From Tetracladium setigerum (taxonomy: Eukaryota > Ascomycota > Leotiomycetes > Helotiales), in assembly GCA_031472005.1 (NCBI GenBank), contig PZJY01000009.1, positions 1,798,001 to 1,862,000 of the forward strand: a stretch of DNA of 64,000 bases, read 5' to 3'. This document shows positions 21,836 through 34,743 of the stretch, piece by piece (position 1 is the first letter of the stretch; the number at the start of each line of letters is the position of its first letter). Under the pieces are notes generated by a model, which saw only the letters and a list, made by a program, of their open reading frames with translations, did not search any database and was not told where the DNA came from. Made by a program: the position numbers and the translations under genes.

Positions 21836-23848
21836 TCATCGAATCGGGCGCCACTCCCTCGCGGGTGGTCCCCACACGTTCAAACTATCCGCGCGATTCC
21901 TTCGCTTCCAGCCTGGATTCATGGCTTTCTTCTCGGCTTCTTCTTCTTCGCGCCAGTCTGGCGAGGCGGAGGATGAGGAAACAGGCGGGTTGTAGCGGGA
22001 GCGTGACGAGGTGGTGTTGTTGTTGTGGAGGTTTGTGGATGAGTTGTGGTGGATGGTTGAGTTTGAGCGGGTTCTGCTGTTTTGAGGGATGGATGATGGA
22101 GAGGAGGTTGAGGCGGTGGTTACTGGGAGGGCGGGAGATTGTTGTTGTGCGGGGATCGAGAAGGGGGTTAGATTGTAGTAAGGCATTAGGATGGAGCGGA
22201 TGATGAGGGTGGAAATAGTGATGAGGATGAAAATCCCATAGCGGATTAGAATACTGATCTGATCGGGGAGGAGGCAGAGATGGGTTTTCATCGTTTCGGT
22301 TTCTTTGCCTAATGGCTTGCCAGTGGGATCGATTGGATTCCACATCGTCATGAGTAGGAATCCGGGTTTTCGCACGCCCATTGCCCAACTCATGCTTTTG
22401 ACGGTGATTTCTTTTACATTCTCTTTGTTTTCTCGATGGGTGAGCTCGCAGTAATCGTGGTCGTCGCCGGAAAAGACTCGCTTCACGTAGCCGACTTTGT
22501 TAACGAGGGACACGGAGTCGTCCTCACTAAGGACATTTTGGTACTGCCAGCCTCGGGAGATGGAGATGGCATTCCGTTCGTCGGGATAGACGGGTATTAG
22601 TCTTCCCTTTGGAGGAGGGGTGGGTGGCCAGCGTTCTCGTTTACGACCACATGGGGTTCCAGGTGGGCGATAGAGCGGGACGTGTGTCAAAAGGACTGTG
22701 GGCAATTCCGCAACATTGCCTTTTCCAGGGTCGAGGGTTGGAAGTTTCTTGAAGGAGACGTCGTCAAGATCTTGAACCGAGTGTGCGTGCTGTATCCCGA
22801 AATTTTCCCCAGCTTGCAATCGTAATTCTCGAGCTACAGCTTTGCGCTTCGTGGATTGGATGTTGGCCAGAAAGTCATCTATCGGCTTCGTGATTTCGCT
22901 TGTATCTTGTAGTGCTCCTCTTGCGCTCAGAGATAATCCGTCTACAGAAACAAAGGTATGGTTCCCAATGACATCCACCCTATTGCCTTCTCCAAAATAG
23001 GTTTCGAATCGATTTCGAACCGATATCTTGACGTTTTCTCCGAATCCCAAATCGTGGTTCCCAGGTAGACTTGAGATAATCTTTCTTCCTCTCTGCCATT
23101 CCCCAGGTGTATTTCCACCAGTATTCCAATACTTGTAGAATATCTTCCCAAAGCGATCATATTCCTTCAACCAGAAGTCCTCCCCATATCTCTTGGCCCA
23201 GTTCTTAACCTGAAGCATTTCCCCAGACGGTCTTCGTCCATTCGCCCATGATGGATCCGTAAAGTCCGTTCCTGCTTTCGTCTTCCACTCTCTCCCTCCA
23301 TCAAACAAATCCCCCAGGAAGAAGATAGTATCAGGGTGTAATTTCTTCTGTATCGAAATGTATGATCGTCTCATGTAATTGTCTGTATGCATAAAGGTCG
23401 CCTTATCAAGGGCCATGGTCTACCAGGATATGAATGAGGATCTATGATCTGCGGATCCGCGAGGAAGATCAGATGATGGGGCGTCGCATCTTTGGGCTAT
23501 TCAAACTCCAATATTAGCCATACACCGCAAACCGTCTCCCCTCTTCCAGAAGTACTCACCCAACGTTCCCAATTCTCCCATCTACATTCTTCGACACTTT
23601 TTTGAAACACCCATCTTTCGCCCCAGAGCAAAACCAGTACCCATACGGCAATAAACAGATGTGGTAGGTTGAACACCCTCCTTGGACTCCAATTCCAATC
23701 TCGTTGCGCCTGTTGCAGTGAGCGCGGCAGTGTTTGTGTGGGATGAGCGTGTAAAGCGGTCGGGAGAGGAGAGATTGCATTTGAGCTGCTAGTTCGGAGG
23801 GGAGAAGGGAGATGAGACGGTTGAGGATGGAGGGGGACGGTTGTTCAT
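21836..23848 (-). CDS. cdc1: Cdc1/Ted1-type metallophosphoesterase (ER/Golgi GPI-anchor remodelling); start unresolved, 1-base frameshift
   Basis: Family members are membrane-bound Mn-dependent phosphodiesterases that remove ethanolamine phosphate from GPI anchors. Exon 1 ends at 23560 and exon 2 is 21836-23496 (intron 23497-23559). Seen in order: an N-terminal membrane helix (LPHLFIAVWVLVLLWGERW), the metal motifs LIFLADPQIIDPH, FFLGDLFDGGREW and SSLPGNHDLGFG, then VLLTHVPLYRP and VFSGDDHDYCE, a second hydrophobic segment (ISILIRYGIFILITISTLII), and a Ser/Asn/Thr-rich cytosolic tail. The frame breaks at a CCC run (23410-23412): GRPWP must gain one base to reach LDKATFMHTDNYMRRSY. The N-terminal frame upstream of RSLQQAQRDWNW has no ATG; the nearest ATG (23848) is out of frame, so one or two further small deletions or an extra exon are likely. 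Neighbouring SIN3 is convergent. Confidence 0.87.
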
Positions 23849-24474
23849 GGCGCTCGAGTTGGAGCGCGACGGCCGGTTATGATATGTGGTAACCATTGTG
23901 AAGGGAGCGCGATGCCATGCCGGTTTCCCTTTTTGCGAATGTCAGATAGTTGGAAATAATTCAAGAAATGCAGGAGACAAGGATTCACAGAAGGTGGTGG
24001 TAGGAAATGCTGGTACTGATGCGAAAGGGGTTGTTGGATGTGGAGAGATCTAGGTGCTGTACACATTTCTGCCAAGGCGTGGTTGGTGTAGAATGCGACC
24101 ACCCTGGCTAAACACTCTGGCCACGCTTACAAAATATGCTGGGCCTTTAAATTGGACTCTCGCAGTTTCTTACTCTACTTTTGACCAATTTAGTCAAATC
24201 TGAAGTTGTGAAAATGACATGTGGCTTCACTTATTGTTGGTTGAATGCAAAGTGGACCCTTGGGAATCAATCATCACAAAGAAATCATCATTCATTGCAG
24301 CTATATACAGCGAATATTCTAAATGCGAATGACCGTAAGATATTCCGTTATATCAAAGATCTATTAGTCAAAGAAATTTGAAAGCAAAAGGGAATCATCC
24401 AGAAAAATATGTATCGAAAGAAATAGTTGCTAGCATACATCCCGTGCCAACACAGGACACTCAAGAACGTGTAT
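23849..24474. other. Intergenic between CDC1-like promoter and GH3 terminator
   Basis: The first 250 bp are the presumed promoter of the minus-strand phosphoesterase, and the rest is the 3' flank of the GH3 gene. The short frame 24181-24381 starts at a non-ATG codon and is not supported. Confidence 0.55.
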
Positions 24475-27451
24475 TTACTTCACCCAGGTATATGATTCCT
24501 GGACCTCAAAGGAGACAGTTTCCCTAGAAAGGATGTTAGTATATTATCAAGGGATAGGACCAAGCTTGGAATGAGGAAGCACATACCTGATGTCTACCGA
24601 CGATGCGCCGATCAACACTTTGAAAGTTCCCTGCTCTGCAATCCAAGCACTCAAATCGGTATCATAATATCCAACAGAGTACTTGTCCAAAGTCAAAGTA
24701 ACGTCTTTTGTCTCTCCCGGTTGGAGGAAAACCTTGTCGAATGCTTGCAGTTCTTTCTCAGGACGTTGCAATCTCGACTTTTCGTCCTTGATATACGCTT
24801 GCACAATCTCAGCTCCTTCGACGCTGCCAGTATTTGTCACAGCCAGTATAACTTCAATCTTGTTGTTTCCAGCAAGAGTTGTGCCGCTGATGGTAGGCTT
24901 GCCGTATTCGAAAGTCGTGTACGAAAGGCCGTGGCCGAAGGGGAAGAGTGGCTCGATACCAAGTCTCTCGTAGTGCCGATATCCGATGTACAATCCCTCA
25001 CCATAAACAACTCTCAGATTTTCACCCGGCCAGTTGTTATATGTTGGGTTGTCTTGGAGCTTCTTTGGGAATGTAGTCTGAACGGTGTTAGTCATATCAT
25101 AAGTCAGCAGACGAGTAAACTTACTGGAAGTTTACCACTTGGGGTCTTCAGGCCAAAGAGAACATCAGCCAGGGCATTTCCAGCTTCCTGGCCTTGATAC
25201 CAAGCCTGCAGGATTGCAGGCACGCGATCAGCCCAAGGCATAGTAATTGGCGATCCAGATTGATTGACGACGATAGTTCGTGGGTTTGCTGCCACAACTG
25301 CTTCGATCAATCGATCCTGGCTACCATCCTTTGGTAAGTCCATGGTCTGGCGATCGTAGCCCTCCGACTCCCATTCTTCATCAAGTCCCACGATCACAAC
25401 TGCGACATCTGCTGCTTTCGCCGCGTCAACTGCCTCTTGGAGATAGTCTTGCTTGTCTTGCTCTTTATATCCAATTCGGCATCCACCAGTGGCATGTGTG
25501 CGGCCTGTTGATAGCTGTCTAGACATTGGTCTGATTTCGTTGGTAGTTTCCGCAACTAGTTGAACAGGCTTTCCAGCTTCCATTTCCATGTCGACGAGGT
25601 AATCCTTGGAGCCATCAAACATTGCTTCTCCTCGATCAGTCCAATCCCAAAGATCAATGATGACCTTTCCATCAGCGATAAGTCGTCCAGGGCCGACGCA
25701 CGAGAAACTTAGGGTATGAAGTCCACTCGTGATGGGAGTGATCTGTGTTTTACATTGAACGGACCAGACAGAGCCAACCTCCTTGGGGGCCGAATCCCAA
25801 AGGAAAAGATCAGTATTCGTCCGTCTTTGAATGACAAGTGGAGTTCCCTCGAACTTGTCGCCAACGAAAAACTCGAGGCTCACGCCTTGCTCTCCAGTTG
25901 CTGTTGTACAGTAATCAGCAGCCAATGGAAGCCACTTGTAAGTATGGCATCCAAGATTGTAGGTTACCTCCTTCCCAGGAACTGCCTTGATAGCATCGAC
26001 AGGAAGTGTGTTGTAGTAAGGATGAAGACTCGCGCTACCTCCACCTCCAGCGATTGCACGGTTTGCATTAGGTCCAATTACCGCAATTTTCGTTTCCGAT
26101 GGCTTGATTGGCAATACAGCGCCTTCGTTCTTCAGTAATGTCAGACCTTCAGCACCTGCATCCCGAATGAGTTTACGAGTTTCTTCGCGATCATCCTCTC
26201 GTTCTGGAAGTTCTGCAGACATATCGCCGCCGCGAGTTCGCTCAACAAGATACAAAACGTTGGCTGCTGCGGTTTCCACCGCCTCTTTGCTCAACTTTCC
26301 ATCCTTGACGGCTTGGATGGCAAGCTCTCCACGCCATCTGTCAGAGTAAGGCATCTCGATATCGCAACCGTGCTCAATAGCTTCGGCAACAGAGTTAGTT
26401 CCGCCCCAGTCGGACATAACAAGACTGGACTCATGTTAGATTGTGCTCGAGGCTAGAACTTTAGGACTTACCCCTCATATTGCCACTCTCCCCTCAAAAT
26501 GTCTTTCAAGGTGTGTGCGTTCATGTCCGCATGAACGCCATTGATCATATTGTATGAGGACATCACAGCCCATGGATTTGCCTCTCTGATCGCAATCTCA
26601 AAAGGACGGAGATACAGCTCGCGAAGAGGTCTTTCCTCCACAATCGAGTCGATTGTGAGACGGAAGGTTTCTTGCTCGTTTGCCACAAAATCTAGACCAG
26701 GTTTTAGTATAAACACGTGATAATAGGCGAGAAATCTCACGTTTGATGGTTGCAGCAATTCCTCCTCCTTGAAGCCCATTGATGTATGATGCGGCAAGTT
26801 TACCAGTCAGGAATGGATCTTCAGAGAATGACTCAAAGTTACGTCCACCAAGAGGTCCTCGGTGCAAACAGACCGTTGGCGCAAGAAGGACGTGAGCGGA
26901 TCTTGCTTTGGTTTCTTCGGCAAGATGCTGCCCAACCTGATGCAAAAGATTCGTGTTCCATGTTGCTGCAAGTGATACTCCGCATGGAAAGAAGGCAGCC
27001 TGGCAAGTTGTTAGGCATCTCTATCATAAGTATTGAACTCCAATTCTAACCTTTGTTCCTGCCTTGAAAATGGCACCACGAGCTCCATTCGGGCCATCGG
27101 AAGTCTTGAAAGCGGGTATGTTTTTTGATGGAATGGCAGTAGATCTCCAGTGGTCTGCTGCTCGAAGAAGAGAGACCTATAGTCATTAGCTCGCGTCTCG
27201 AATGAGGAAGACGAGGACTGCGGCGAAATTGGCGCAGATAAGCTCACCTGCTCTTCCAGTGACAGAGATGCAGCTAGACGACGTGCATTACCCCGCTTAT
27301 CCTGAGCCAGGGCAGCATTCTTACTTGCAGGGCTGTCCGGTGGTGAAAGTTCTGAGCTTGGTGTTGTGTTTGTGTATGGAGGTGAACGGTATTCAGAGTC
27401 GAAAACAGGGTCGTCAACCTGACTGTCGGGTGAAAGGGCAGTTGGCTCCAT
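24475..27451 (-). CDS. GH3 beta-glucosidase with PA14 and fibronectin-III-like domains, apparently intracellular
   Basis: The enzyme cleaves terminal beta-glucosyl residues. Seven exons (27248-27451, 27051-27176, 26741-26999, 26472-26691, 25125-26424, 24587-25077, 24475-24523) give 882 residues with every junction in frame. GH3 core: FKTSDGPNGARG, GPLGGRNFESFSEDP, KHFVANEQE, and the nucleophile Asp275 in LVMSDWGG; the acid/base region is near EEWESEGYDR. A PA14 insertion (YCTTATGEQGVSLEFFVGD to GCRIGYKEQ) sits in the second domain, as in the bglI-type enzymes of Aspergillus. The C-terminal fibronectin-III-like part starts at PFGHGLSYTTFEY. The N-terminus is a polar, Ser/Pro-rich extension of about 50 residues without a signal peptide, implying cytosolic hydrolysis of imported glucosides. 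The last coding exon has 16 codons including the stop. Confidence 0.94.
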
Positions 27452-29695
27452 TATATCAGAGATTACTGCTGTATGGCGTACGATGTATGTATATGCAGCT
27501 GTATCTTAAGCCGTTGTGTTTTGCCAAAAAGAAGATCCTCCTGGGCGCCTTCTCAAGGAGGTGAACAGAGCGGTTAGACGATCAGGTCAAACAGTAGACT
27601 CGAAAATTGATGATTCGAAGCTGCCGGCTTCTGAATCTTGATGACCACCGGAGGGAGAGGAAGAGTTGGTAATCTTTAGAAAGCAAATTGAATCACCAGA
27701 AGTTGGGCATGGAGGTTCTATATAGAGAATCGTGCTCACACCCTAAGCACAACATCAAGGCTAGCCAATGCGGATCATGCTGCTCCAGGTGATATATCTC
27801 TGACCGACGTCCTCGCGGGTAGAGGTGTCCAGGTTCCGTGCATGGAGAAATGCAAGAAGCATTCTCCATCGACTAGGAAGGAGACAGGCCATCTGGTGTT
27901 GTGGCGGCTGAAGTCGCGGAAGTATTGGCGTTGAGAGGAGACTTCGCTGCACTGCTGATGGAAGGATGTTGGGGCAAGTTTGCCACCGAACCACACAAGA
28001 CAAGGGATTTCAGGATACCTCACCCGCCGTTGCATGAGGCACCCGTGCTGCCGAGCAAGCCGACGGTGTCTAGGTGCCTGGATAGGAGTCCCGCAAGCCC
28101 AATGATGGGGTCCTTGTAGAAAGAAGGAAACATGGTAGGCACTCGGACTGGATGACTTGAGAATGCACATAATTATGGGGGTGGCAGGCAGTGGAGAAGA
28201 ATTTCATACCCGCTGACATAAAAGACAGCAGTCTCTCGATTTTCGAAGCCTGGGAACAGAGCGAACGGACTCTGGGGACGCAAGTCACGTCTTGTTGGTG
28301 ACAACGGTTTGTGCGGACCGTCACTGCGAGAAGCTCCGCTGAGGCCTACAGATACAGAAGTGGAAGTGCAAGAGAACGACGTTGCAAGTCTCTTCCTTGC
28401 TCAGTCATCAGGGATGGCCGTACGACGCCTGGTGGGGGATGCTCAGTTGAGGACATTCTGGATGTCCATCAGCCATGCAAAAGCAAAGAAGCAATTGAGA
28501 GGGTACTCGTATGTACGCATTGGAGACGAGATCTCCAAACAAATGTGGGAGGCGATTTGTGCTGCAAAGACTGGGGCTAGCCCTGGCTATGTCGTGTAAT
28601 CCAGGCAATGTAATGTAACAGATCTTTAGATGCGGGTGCCATATGTGCATACTTAGCACAATCGTAACTGTATCGAGGGCTAGCGTAGAGAGAGTTCGTC
28701 GTGTGCATAGCGAGGATAGAGGTATGCAGATCTGGCTTGCTGAGGTGGGAGGGAGGGAGGGATGCTGCATCGTTATTTGATCCCGTTATGTTTGACTTCG
28801 TTGTATTCGTCTACTCGAAATGGTCAACGGGACGTCGGTCCGAGGAACTATTCAGGTTTAGCGCTTGAGCGGAGATCTGCCTTGCCAAGTTTGTTGACTT
28901 CGATGGGAGCTCTTATGTTCCTAGGTAAGTAAGAAGGTACCACCTCCTACCTATGCAAGAGTCTGAGTCAAATGGCATTGGCAAAGTACTAGATACTTTC
29001 TCTGTGTTCCACCTGTAGTACTTAGTACTGTGACACTTTGTGCTTTTGATCAACCAAAAAAGTTTTGTTTGTTTCACCTTAGCGAGTTCATCCGGACTTT
29101 GAATGTGACTTCTGACTGGCTACATACTGACGTAAAGACACCAAACAGAGTTGTTACTGTACCTTCTTCTTTTCTCGCAACGAAAAACTGTGACTATGGT
29201 CGATAAGTCAGCCAGTAGTACACCACAATATTCCACGAATGCACAAGCACATAGAGGTACAAAGAGCTGGGTGTAATGGTGGTACCAGTGACTTCTTGCC
29301 TTACCACACACACCCTCAAGACACCACACCCTCAACGGTGGTGCCGAACTTCAGAAGTGGATACGGTACACCGTTGCAGTTTCCAGATGATCTCGTCCTA
29401 TCAGCAATCAAGATCTAATCTTATCACCTTACATAATTGCTTTTCCAACCACAGCCAGTGACGCCAAGACTTTGAAGCCACTCATTCTGTCCCTCAAGAA
29501 CAACAGTCTCAATCAAATTGGCTTTCTTACCTTTTCAGCCGAAACGACACCTCCGATTAATCAAAGTACCTGTTACATATTAGGACTGCAGCAAAACAAG
29601 CATTTCCGCACTCTGAGGACAAGCCAGCCCAGCGAATCCGGCGCTTTAAATGCCCTGCTTGTCCCTTTCATCTAAAGGCCAGGCCAGGAACAATA
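27452..29695. other. Intergenic 2.2 kb; one doubtful reading frame
   Basis: This contains the GH3 promoter and the DUF202 gene promoter. A plus-strand frame to 28599, with an internal ATG at about 28414, ends in a protein-like stretch (YVRIGDEISKQMWEAICAA) but has no recognised family and no convincing splice partners. I do not call it a gene. Confidence 0.4.
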
Positions 29696-30851
29696 ATGGC
29701 TGAGATTGCAAGATCGAGGGCAGACGAATACCCGTGGCCTTTGCCTATAAGTGCAGCATCTAAAGCCGGTCCGCCTCCAGATGACGAACGGCTCTATCCA
29801 TCTCATCATCAGACAGGAGGAGATGCGCGGGAGTCGACTGAACTCGCGCGTCTTCGCCGAAATTACACTCGAGCATCCTCTCACCAAGCTCCAATCTCGT
29901 CGGGCATCATTTCAAAGCCCACCACACTCTTCGATCGTTTCATCTATGCCGTGAGGCGATTTTGGAAACACCAGGTCAGCGTCACCGTGCCACACGCATC
30001 TTGTAGAGATCATTTAGGTACGTACCGGGGTTCGACATCTATATATTTTCAAGCTTCCCATCCTACCTTCACAAATTATCTACAATTCCTTCGCATCGAG
30101 TCTATTTCCCGATTGGGCTCTCGGGGCCTATTGTCCGAGCAGAACTCCTGATGCGAAGTGTCATCTGCCTACTATCATTCACATGCGAAGTCGTTTCACC
30201 AAAGTTTTTGTTTACCAATTGAGTAAATTGGGGTTCTGTTGGATCCTAGCAACGGTTCGTTGAGCCTGCTCAAGCGAGATCGGGATCACGTACCGGATCA
30301 CGTTCTGCCCCGGGTTGGTCACTCTCTCAGCTTGTTACTCTGGATATTTTTCCGTTCAAAATACTAACGTTTGCTACTAGCTCTCGAGCGAACCTTCTTG
30401 GGATACCTCCGCACATCTCTAGCCCTATCGATAATTGGGACTCTCGTTTCACAGCTCTTGTAAGTAGGATCTGAAATCAAACGGCATTCCGGAAGTACAA
30501 TCTGACATTGATTACAGCCGACTTCAACATGCGCCTTCTCCTGATCTTCGATTTGGATTCTATGTACTCGGACGACCGCTTGCTGTCATCTGCCACAGCG
30601 CCGCACTAAGTACCGTCTCGCTCGGGGCTTTCAAATCTTGGAGGACGCAAAATGCGCTTGTCCGGGGCAAAGCTCTCTCGGGCGGATTTGAAGTGATTAT
30701 GGTTGGAGCGGGGATTTTAATGGTAAGTTCAGGTGACCCTCAACTTCAAAGTGCTTGAGATTGAGCGACCACTAATTTCAGTTGTTAACAGGTCCTGATA
30801 ACGTTCTTCGTCCTCGTGATCGCTGTGGATATTAAGAAGGAGCATTTTTGA
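29696..30851 (+). CDS. DUF202 (YidH-type) small membrane protein
   Basis: Exons 29696-30017, 30381-30459, 30518-30722 and 30792-30851 give 221 residues. The N-terminal about 85 residues are polar and disordered. The DUF202 signature is RDHLALERTFLGYLRTS followed by three hydrophobic helices: ALSIIGTLVSQLF, the segment around GRPLAVICHSAALSTVSLGAF, and ILMVLITFFVLVIAVDI. In fungi such proteins are found in the vacuolar or plasma membrane; the DUF202 fold also forms the C-terminal membrane part of VTC polyphosphate synthase subunits. No SPX or VTC catalytic domain is present, so this is a stand-alone DUF202 protein of unknown role. The first intron (363 bp) is unusually long for this window. 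Confidence 0.88.
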
Positions 30852-32441
30852 ACTGTCAATCATCCGATGTCATTGATAGGCAGTACGATCCGATGTTGCC
30901 CTCACTCAGCCTGCTTCATCTTTCAGGAGGGGTTCGGGTGTATGGAGATGATTGGAGGCCTACAAGCTTGCGAGATGTGTCTCAATCAGCATCCAGCAGC
31001 GCCATGCGCAGCATCTATCAGCAGCATAGGTGCATTTCATCCGTACCGCAAGCCACAATCTTTTCGGGTTCAGATCGACCACAACCTTCATTTATGGCGG
31101 AGAGTTTTTAAGTAGAAACAGACGACCGGTCGTTGCGGTCCATTCCACAAATGTGCCCTTTTACGCACTCTGCCGACGGTGTCGAGAATGTTTTCCCCAG
31201 GAGAATCTCGATTGATTGCACATTCTCCGATGGGTCACTGCCAAGGCATACCCGCCACAAGATACCGGAAAGCTCCCTAAATATCTGTGTTTGAATAAGC
31301 TTTCCCCCGATACACAACAAAAGGAATAACAAAGAATCTCACGATACCAGATGAACAAGCAAGGATTGCGGATATCACACGCATCTGCCGGCAACCGCGT
31401 GTCGTGGGGTAAAATGTTTCGGAGGTACCTTGCATAATTCCAGCTTTGAGGCAAAAGTCCAAAGTGTGCTCATATTGCGGCACACGCACACTCTATATAT
31501 ATATATTTCATATAAAGAGCTATAGATTGAGGATAGCCCTCTCATTCAAAAAAAAATTGGGTCACCTGTGATCAAAAGAATATGACAAGAAACGTATCTA
31601 CAGAGTATAGACAGGCACTATCGAAATGCTTTTCCTCAGTAATGGTTCAGAAAAACGCTCAGCCTTGTCGATCAAGCCAGAGTATCACAACAACAACCAA
31701 GGACAGTTGTCGGTACAGTACGGAGGGTGCATTCAGCTTCTCAGGTAACGAGCCGCACCTATTTTCCTTAGCTTGAATATTTGGTGTGATTTCGATCCAA
31801 CCAAAGAAGCTAAATAATGTATATTCTCACCAGACTGCGGGGCTTTGCGTTGTGTCTCAGAAGTACAAAGAAGTGGTTGACCGTTGAAATCTTCAAATCA
31901 GCTGATTCACGCACAAACCCGCCATTCCATTCTTACATCTATTTTGTTCAATTTGGTGCTACTCCAATCGCCAATTGTTTCCACTGACATGTTTCACGAA
32001 TTCCATCTTTCTGAACACCAAACTGCAACCGAGGTATTCGTGTCACCTCCTCACGTGCTCCCGAGAACTGAATTCCATGCTTTGTAAGCGACGCTGAGCT
32101 TTTGGTCAGTGCTTATCCCTGCTCCCTCGAGGGATGAGAGCATCAACAAATGTGGTACCAGAAGCAGCCCACGACCACGACTTCCCAATATTATCATCTT
32201 CTCTCTCGCTTCTTCACATTCTTTCCATACCATTCTTCTTGTCCATCTGACACCCGCGCGCAGGTTCTTTTTTCTTCTCAAACACACCCGAAAGCAAACT
32301 TTTACCGTCAGAAACAAACGAGAAGTGACGAAGTTCAATTTCCGCCACTGCTGCTCGATATAAAATCGCTCTCCCTTCCGCGGTCGCTCTCCATACAACA
32401 CCAACTTCTCCCAGGCAGTGCAACACATCGAAATCTTCAAG
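30852..32441. other. Intergenic 1.6 kb upstream of the zinc transporter
   Basis: No supported gene. A TA dinucleotide run lies near 31492-31505. The final 300 bp are pyrimidine-rich and form the leader of the CDF transporter. Confidence 0.5.
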
Positions 32442-34204
32442 ATGGGGTGGTCAAAGTCAACGCGCATTTCTATCATGCTGGCCATTGATACGGCTTTCTT
32501 CACTCTCGAACTGGGCTCCGGAATCTACGCCCACTCTTTGGCACTGACAGCCGATGCCTTCCACATGTTGAACGATATCATTTCCCTGGCTATTGGTCTA
32601 TGGGCAGTTAAAGCTGCGCAGAAGTCTTCTACCGACAAGTATTCGTTCGGAGTAGGGTCTTCCCCCCCCCCTTGCGTTGATTGCCATATTGACTAACTGG
32701 ATTCCAGTGGCTGCGCGCGGAGATTCTAGGCGCCTTCTTCAACGCTGTATTCCTCATCGGTCTAAGCATTACCATCATGCTGGAAGCCATTACTAGGTTC
32801 ATCGATGTCCCGGAAGTCACAAATCCGAGGTTGATTCTCATTGTCGGTTGCATGGGTTTGGCGTCGAACATCGTCGGATTCTTTGTGCTGGGAGGCCATG
32901 GCCATTCTCATGGGCCAGAAGGGGGTCACAGTCATGGACATGGAGGAGATGCGCTCAGTGCAGCGGAGGAAGGTCACAGCCATAGCCATTCGCATGACGG
33001 ACATGGCCATTCGCATTCTGAGGAAGAACATGAACACGCTATCAGTCCAGCAAAGGCAAAAGCCAAGCAGGGCCAACACCTTCGATTCGATTCGCAAGAC
33101 AGCACAGTTAAAGATGGCAGCCATTCACATGCCAGAACGGGAAGCAAGGGTTCCAAGAAACACCGCCGACGAACGAGTAGCGTTCGCACTCAACGTTATT
33201 CAACTCTCGAGGAGATCAACATCCACCCAGCTAGCTTCCGACAAAACATCATTGCTGCAAGCAGATCTCCCGTGGACGGATCAGAAAGCGAGGAGAACGC
33301 CAATTCTGACGATGATACTGCTATCAACGAGGATGCTCCCACTGAGCACTCACCCTTGCTTCAAAAATCAAATGGAAATGGTGTAGACTCTCACGACCAT
33401 GCTCACGATGATCACGATCACGACCATGACCACGACCATGACCACGACCACGATGGCCATGCACATTCTCGCCCGGCGCCGCTCAAGCAAGCTTCTTGGC
33501 ACGCAAGTCATAACCACAACAAACCCAGAAAGGCTTCGAAAGGAGGTCATGGTCATAGCCACGGTGATATGGGTATGAATGGTATGATTCTTCATGTGAT
33601 CGGTGATGCGCTCGGAAATGTGGGAGTTATCGTCTCGGCACTTATCATCTGGCTCACGACCTGGAGCGGCCGCTTCTACGCCGATCCTGCTGTCTCTCTG
33701 TTCATTACTCTGATCATTCTAAAGTCATGCATTCCCCTTACATCTGCCACCGCCAAGATCCTCCTCCAAGCCACACCCGACCACCTTGACGTTCAAGACA
33801 TCAAAGAGGATATACAGTCCATCCCAGGCGTTATCAGCTGTCACCATGTCCACATCTGGCAACTGAGTGATACGCAGATGGTAGCCTCCATGCACATCCA
33901 AGTTTCCTTTCCCATCAGCGAAGCCAGCGGAGAGAGGTACATGGAACTTGCCCTAGCTGCCCGCCAATGTCTCCACGAATATGGAATCCACAGCGCCACT
34001 ATTCAACCGGAGTTCTGTACCGACAAAGACCACAATCACAACGCCGGTGCACTCATCACTCTAGATGGTAGTGTGGGATCTGAGCGATGCAGGCTCAATA
34101 ACGAAACTTGTTTACTCGGCTGTGTAGAGGATTGCGAAGCTCAAAAGTGCTGCGATACTTCGACTGTGGCCAGTGAGAGCGATCACGAAGGCCACAGTCA
34201 CTAG
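32442..34204 (+). CDS. Zinc/cobalt cation-diffusion-facilitator transporter (Zrc1/Cot1 type)
   Basis: This protein moves Zn2+ (and possibly Co2+) into the vacuole in exchange for protons. Exons 32442-32651 and 32708-34204 give 568 residues. The start MGWSKSTRISIMLAIDTAFF fits the family; an upstream in-frame GTG at 32418 is not a start. Both metal-site HxxxD pairs are seen: TADAFHMLND in helix 2 and MILHVIGDALGN in helix 5. Between helices 4 and 5 is a very long cytosolic loop (about 160 residues) with three His-rich blocks, including a perfect Asp-His repeat at about 33413-33452. The C-terminal domain starts at LLQATPDHLDVQDIKEDIQ and contains CHHVHIWQLSD. The tail is Cys-rich (ETCLLGCVEDCEAQKCCD), an extra potential metal site. 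The short intron has a 10-C run and a GTAGGG donor. Confidence 0.95.
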
Positions 34205-34743
34205 TTTCAGTTTGTCACTTATTTGCCAGCGTTTTGAGTGCCGTACGTCGAGTTACGTTGGTTTCGCATGAGGAAATGAAAATTCTTGATTCTCTCAATT
34301 TGTTGGTGGCCAGCGAGAAGATGAGTCTTTATGCTTTGTAGGTAGGCACGCACCGCATGTATGTATGTATGTTAAGGGCGTTTTTTGAAGGGTTCATTGC
34401 CACGTGTAAACCTGGTACACACTTCTGGTATCATCATCATAGATTTCTTTTGTTACACTCACTCAAGAGGAGCGAGCCTTCGTGCTCTTTTCTTTCTCTG
34501 TAATTCTGTATCAATCAGAAAAGTTTTCCTTTCTATTTGCTAGGAAGAAACAAGGATTAGCCATTACAATTAATTAATACTTTGAAGAAAAGAAGAAGAT
34601 TCACATTCGATTGTTTCTTTTTGGGGCGTGTTGGCTTTGATGGTATTTCGTGTATGGCTAGTCCAGTTGGGATAAGTGTCACTGCTTATTGAGATCCTGT
34701 CTTTGTCTCGCATACTTGGTAATTTGTTTCTATTTATTTTGTT
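34205..34743. other. Convergent 3' flanks of zinc transporter and PFA4
   Basis: Non-coding: contains the 3' ends of both converging genes and a short ATGT tetranucleotide repeat near 34357-34371. Confidence 0.6.

Noticed and set aside
28309..28599. Plus-strand frame ending ISKQMWEAICAAKTG
   Set aside because: The first codon is TTG and no upstream exon could be joined. It is protein-like in part, but the support is too weak for a gene call.
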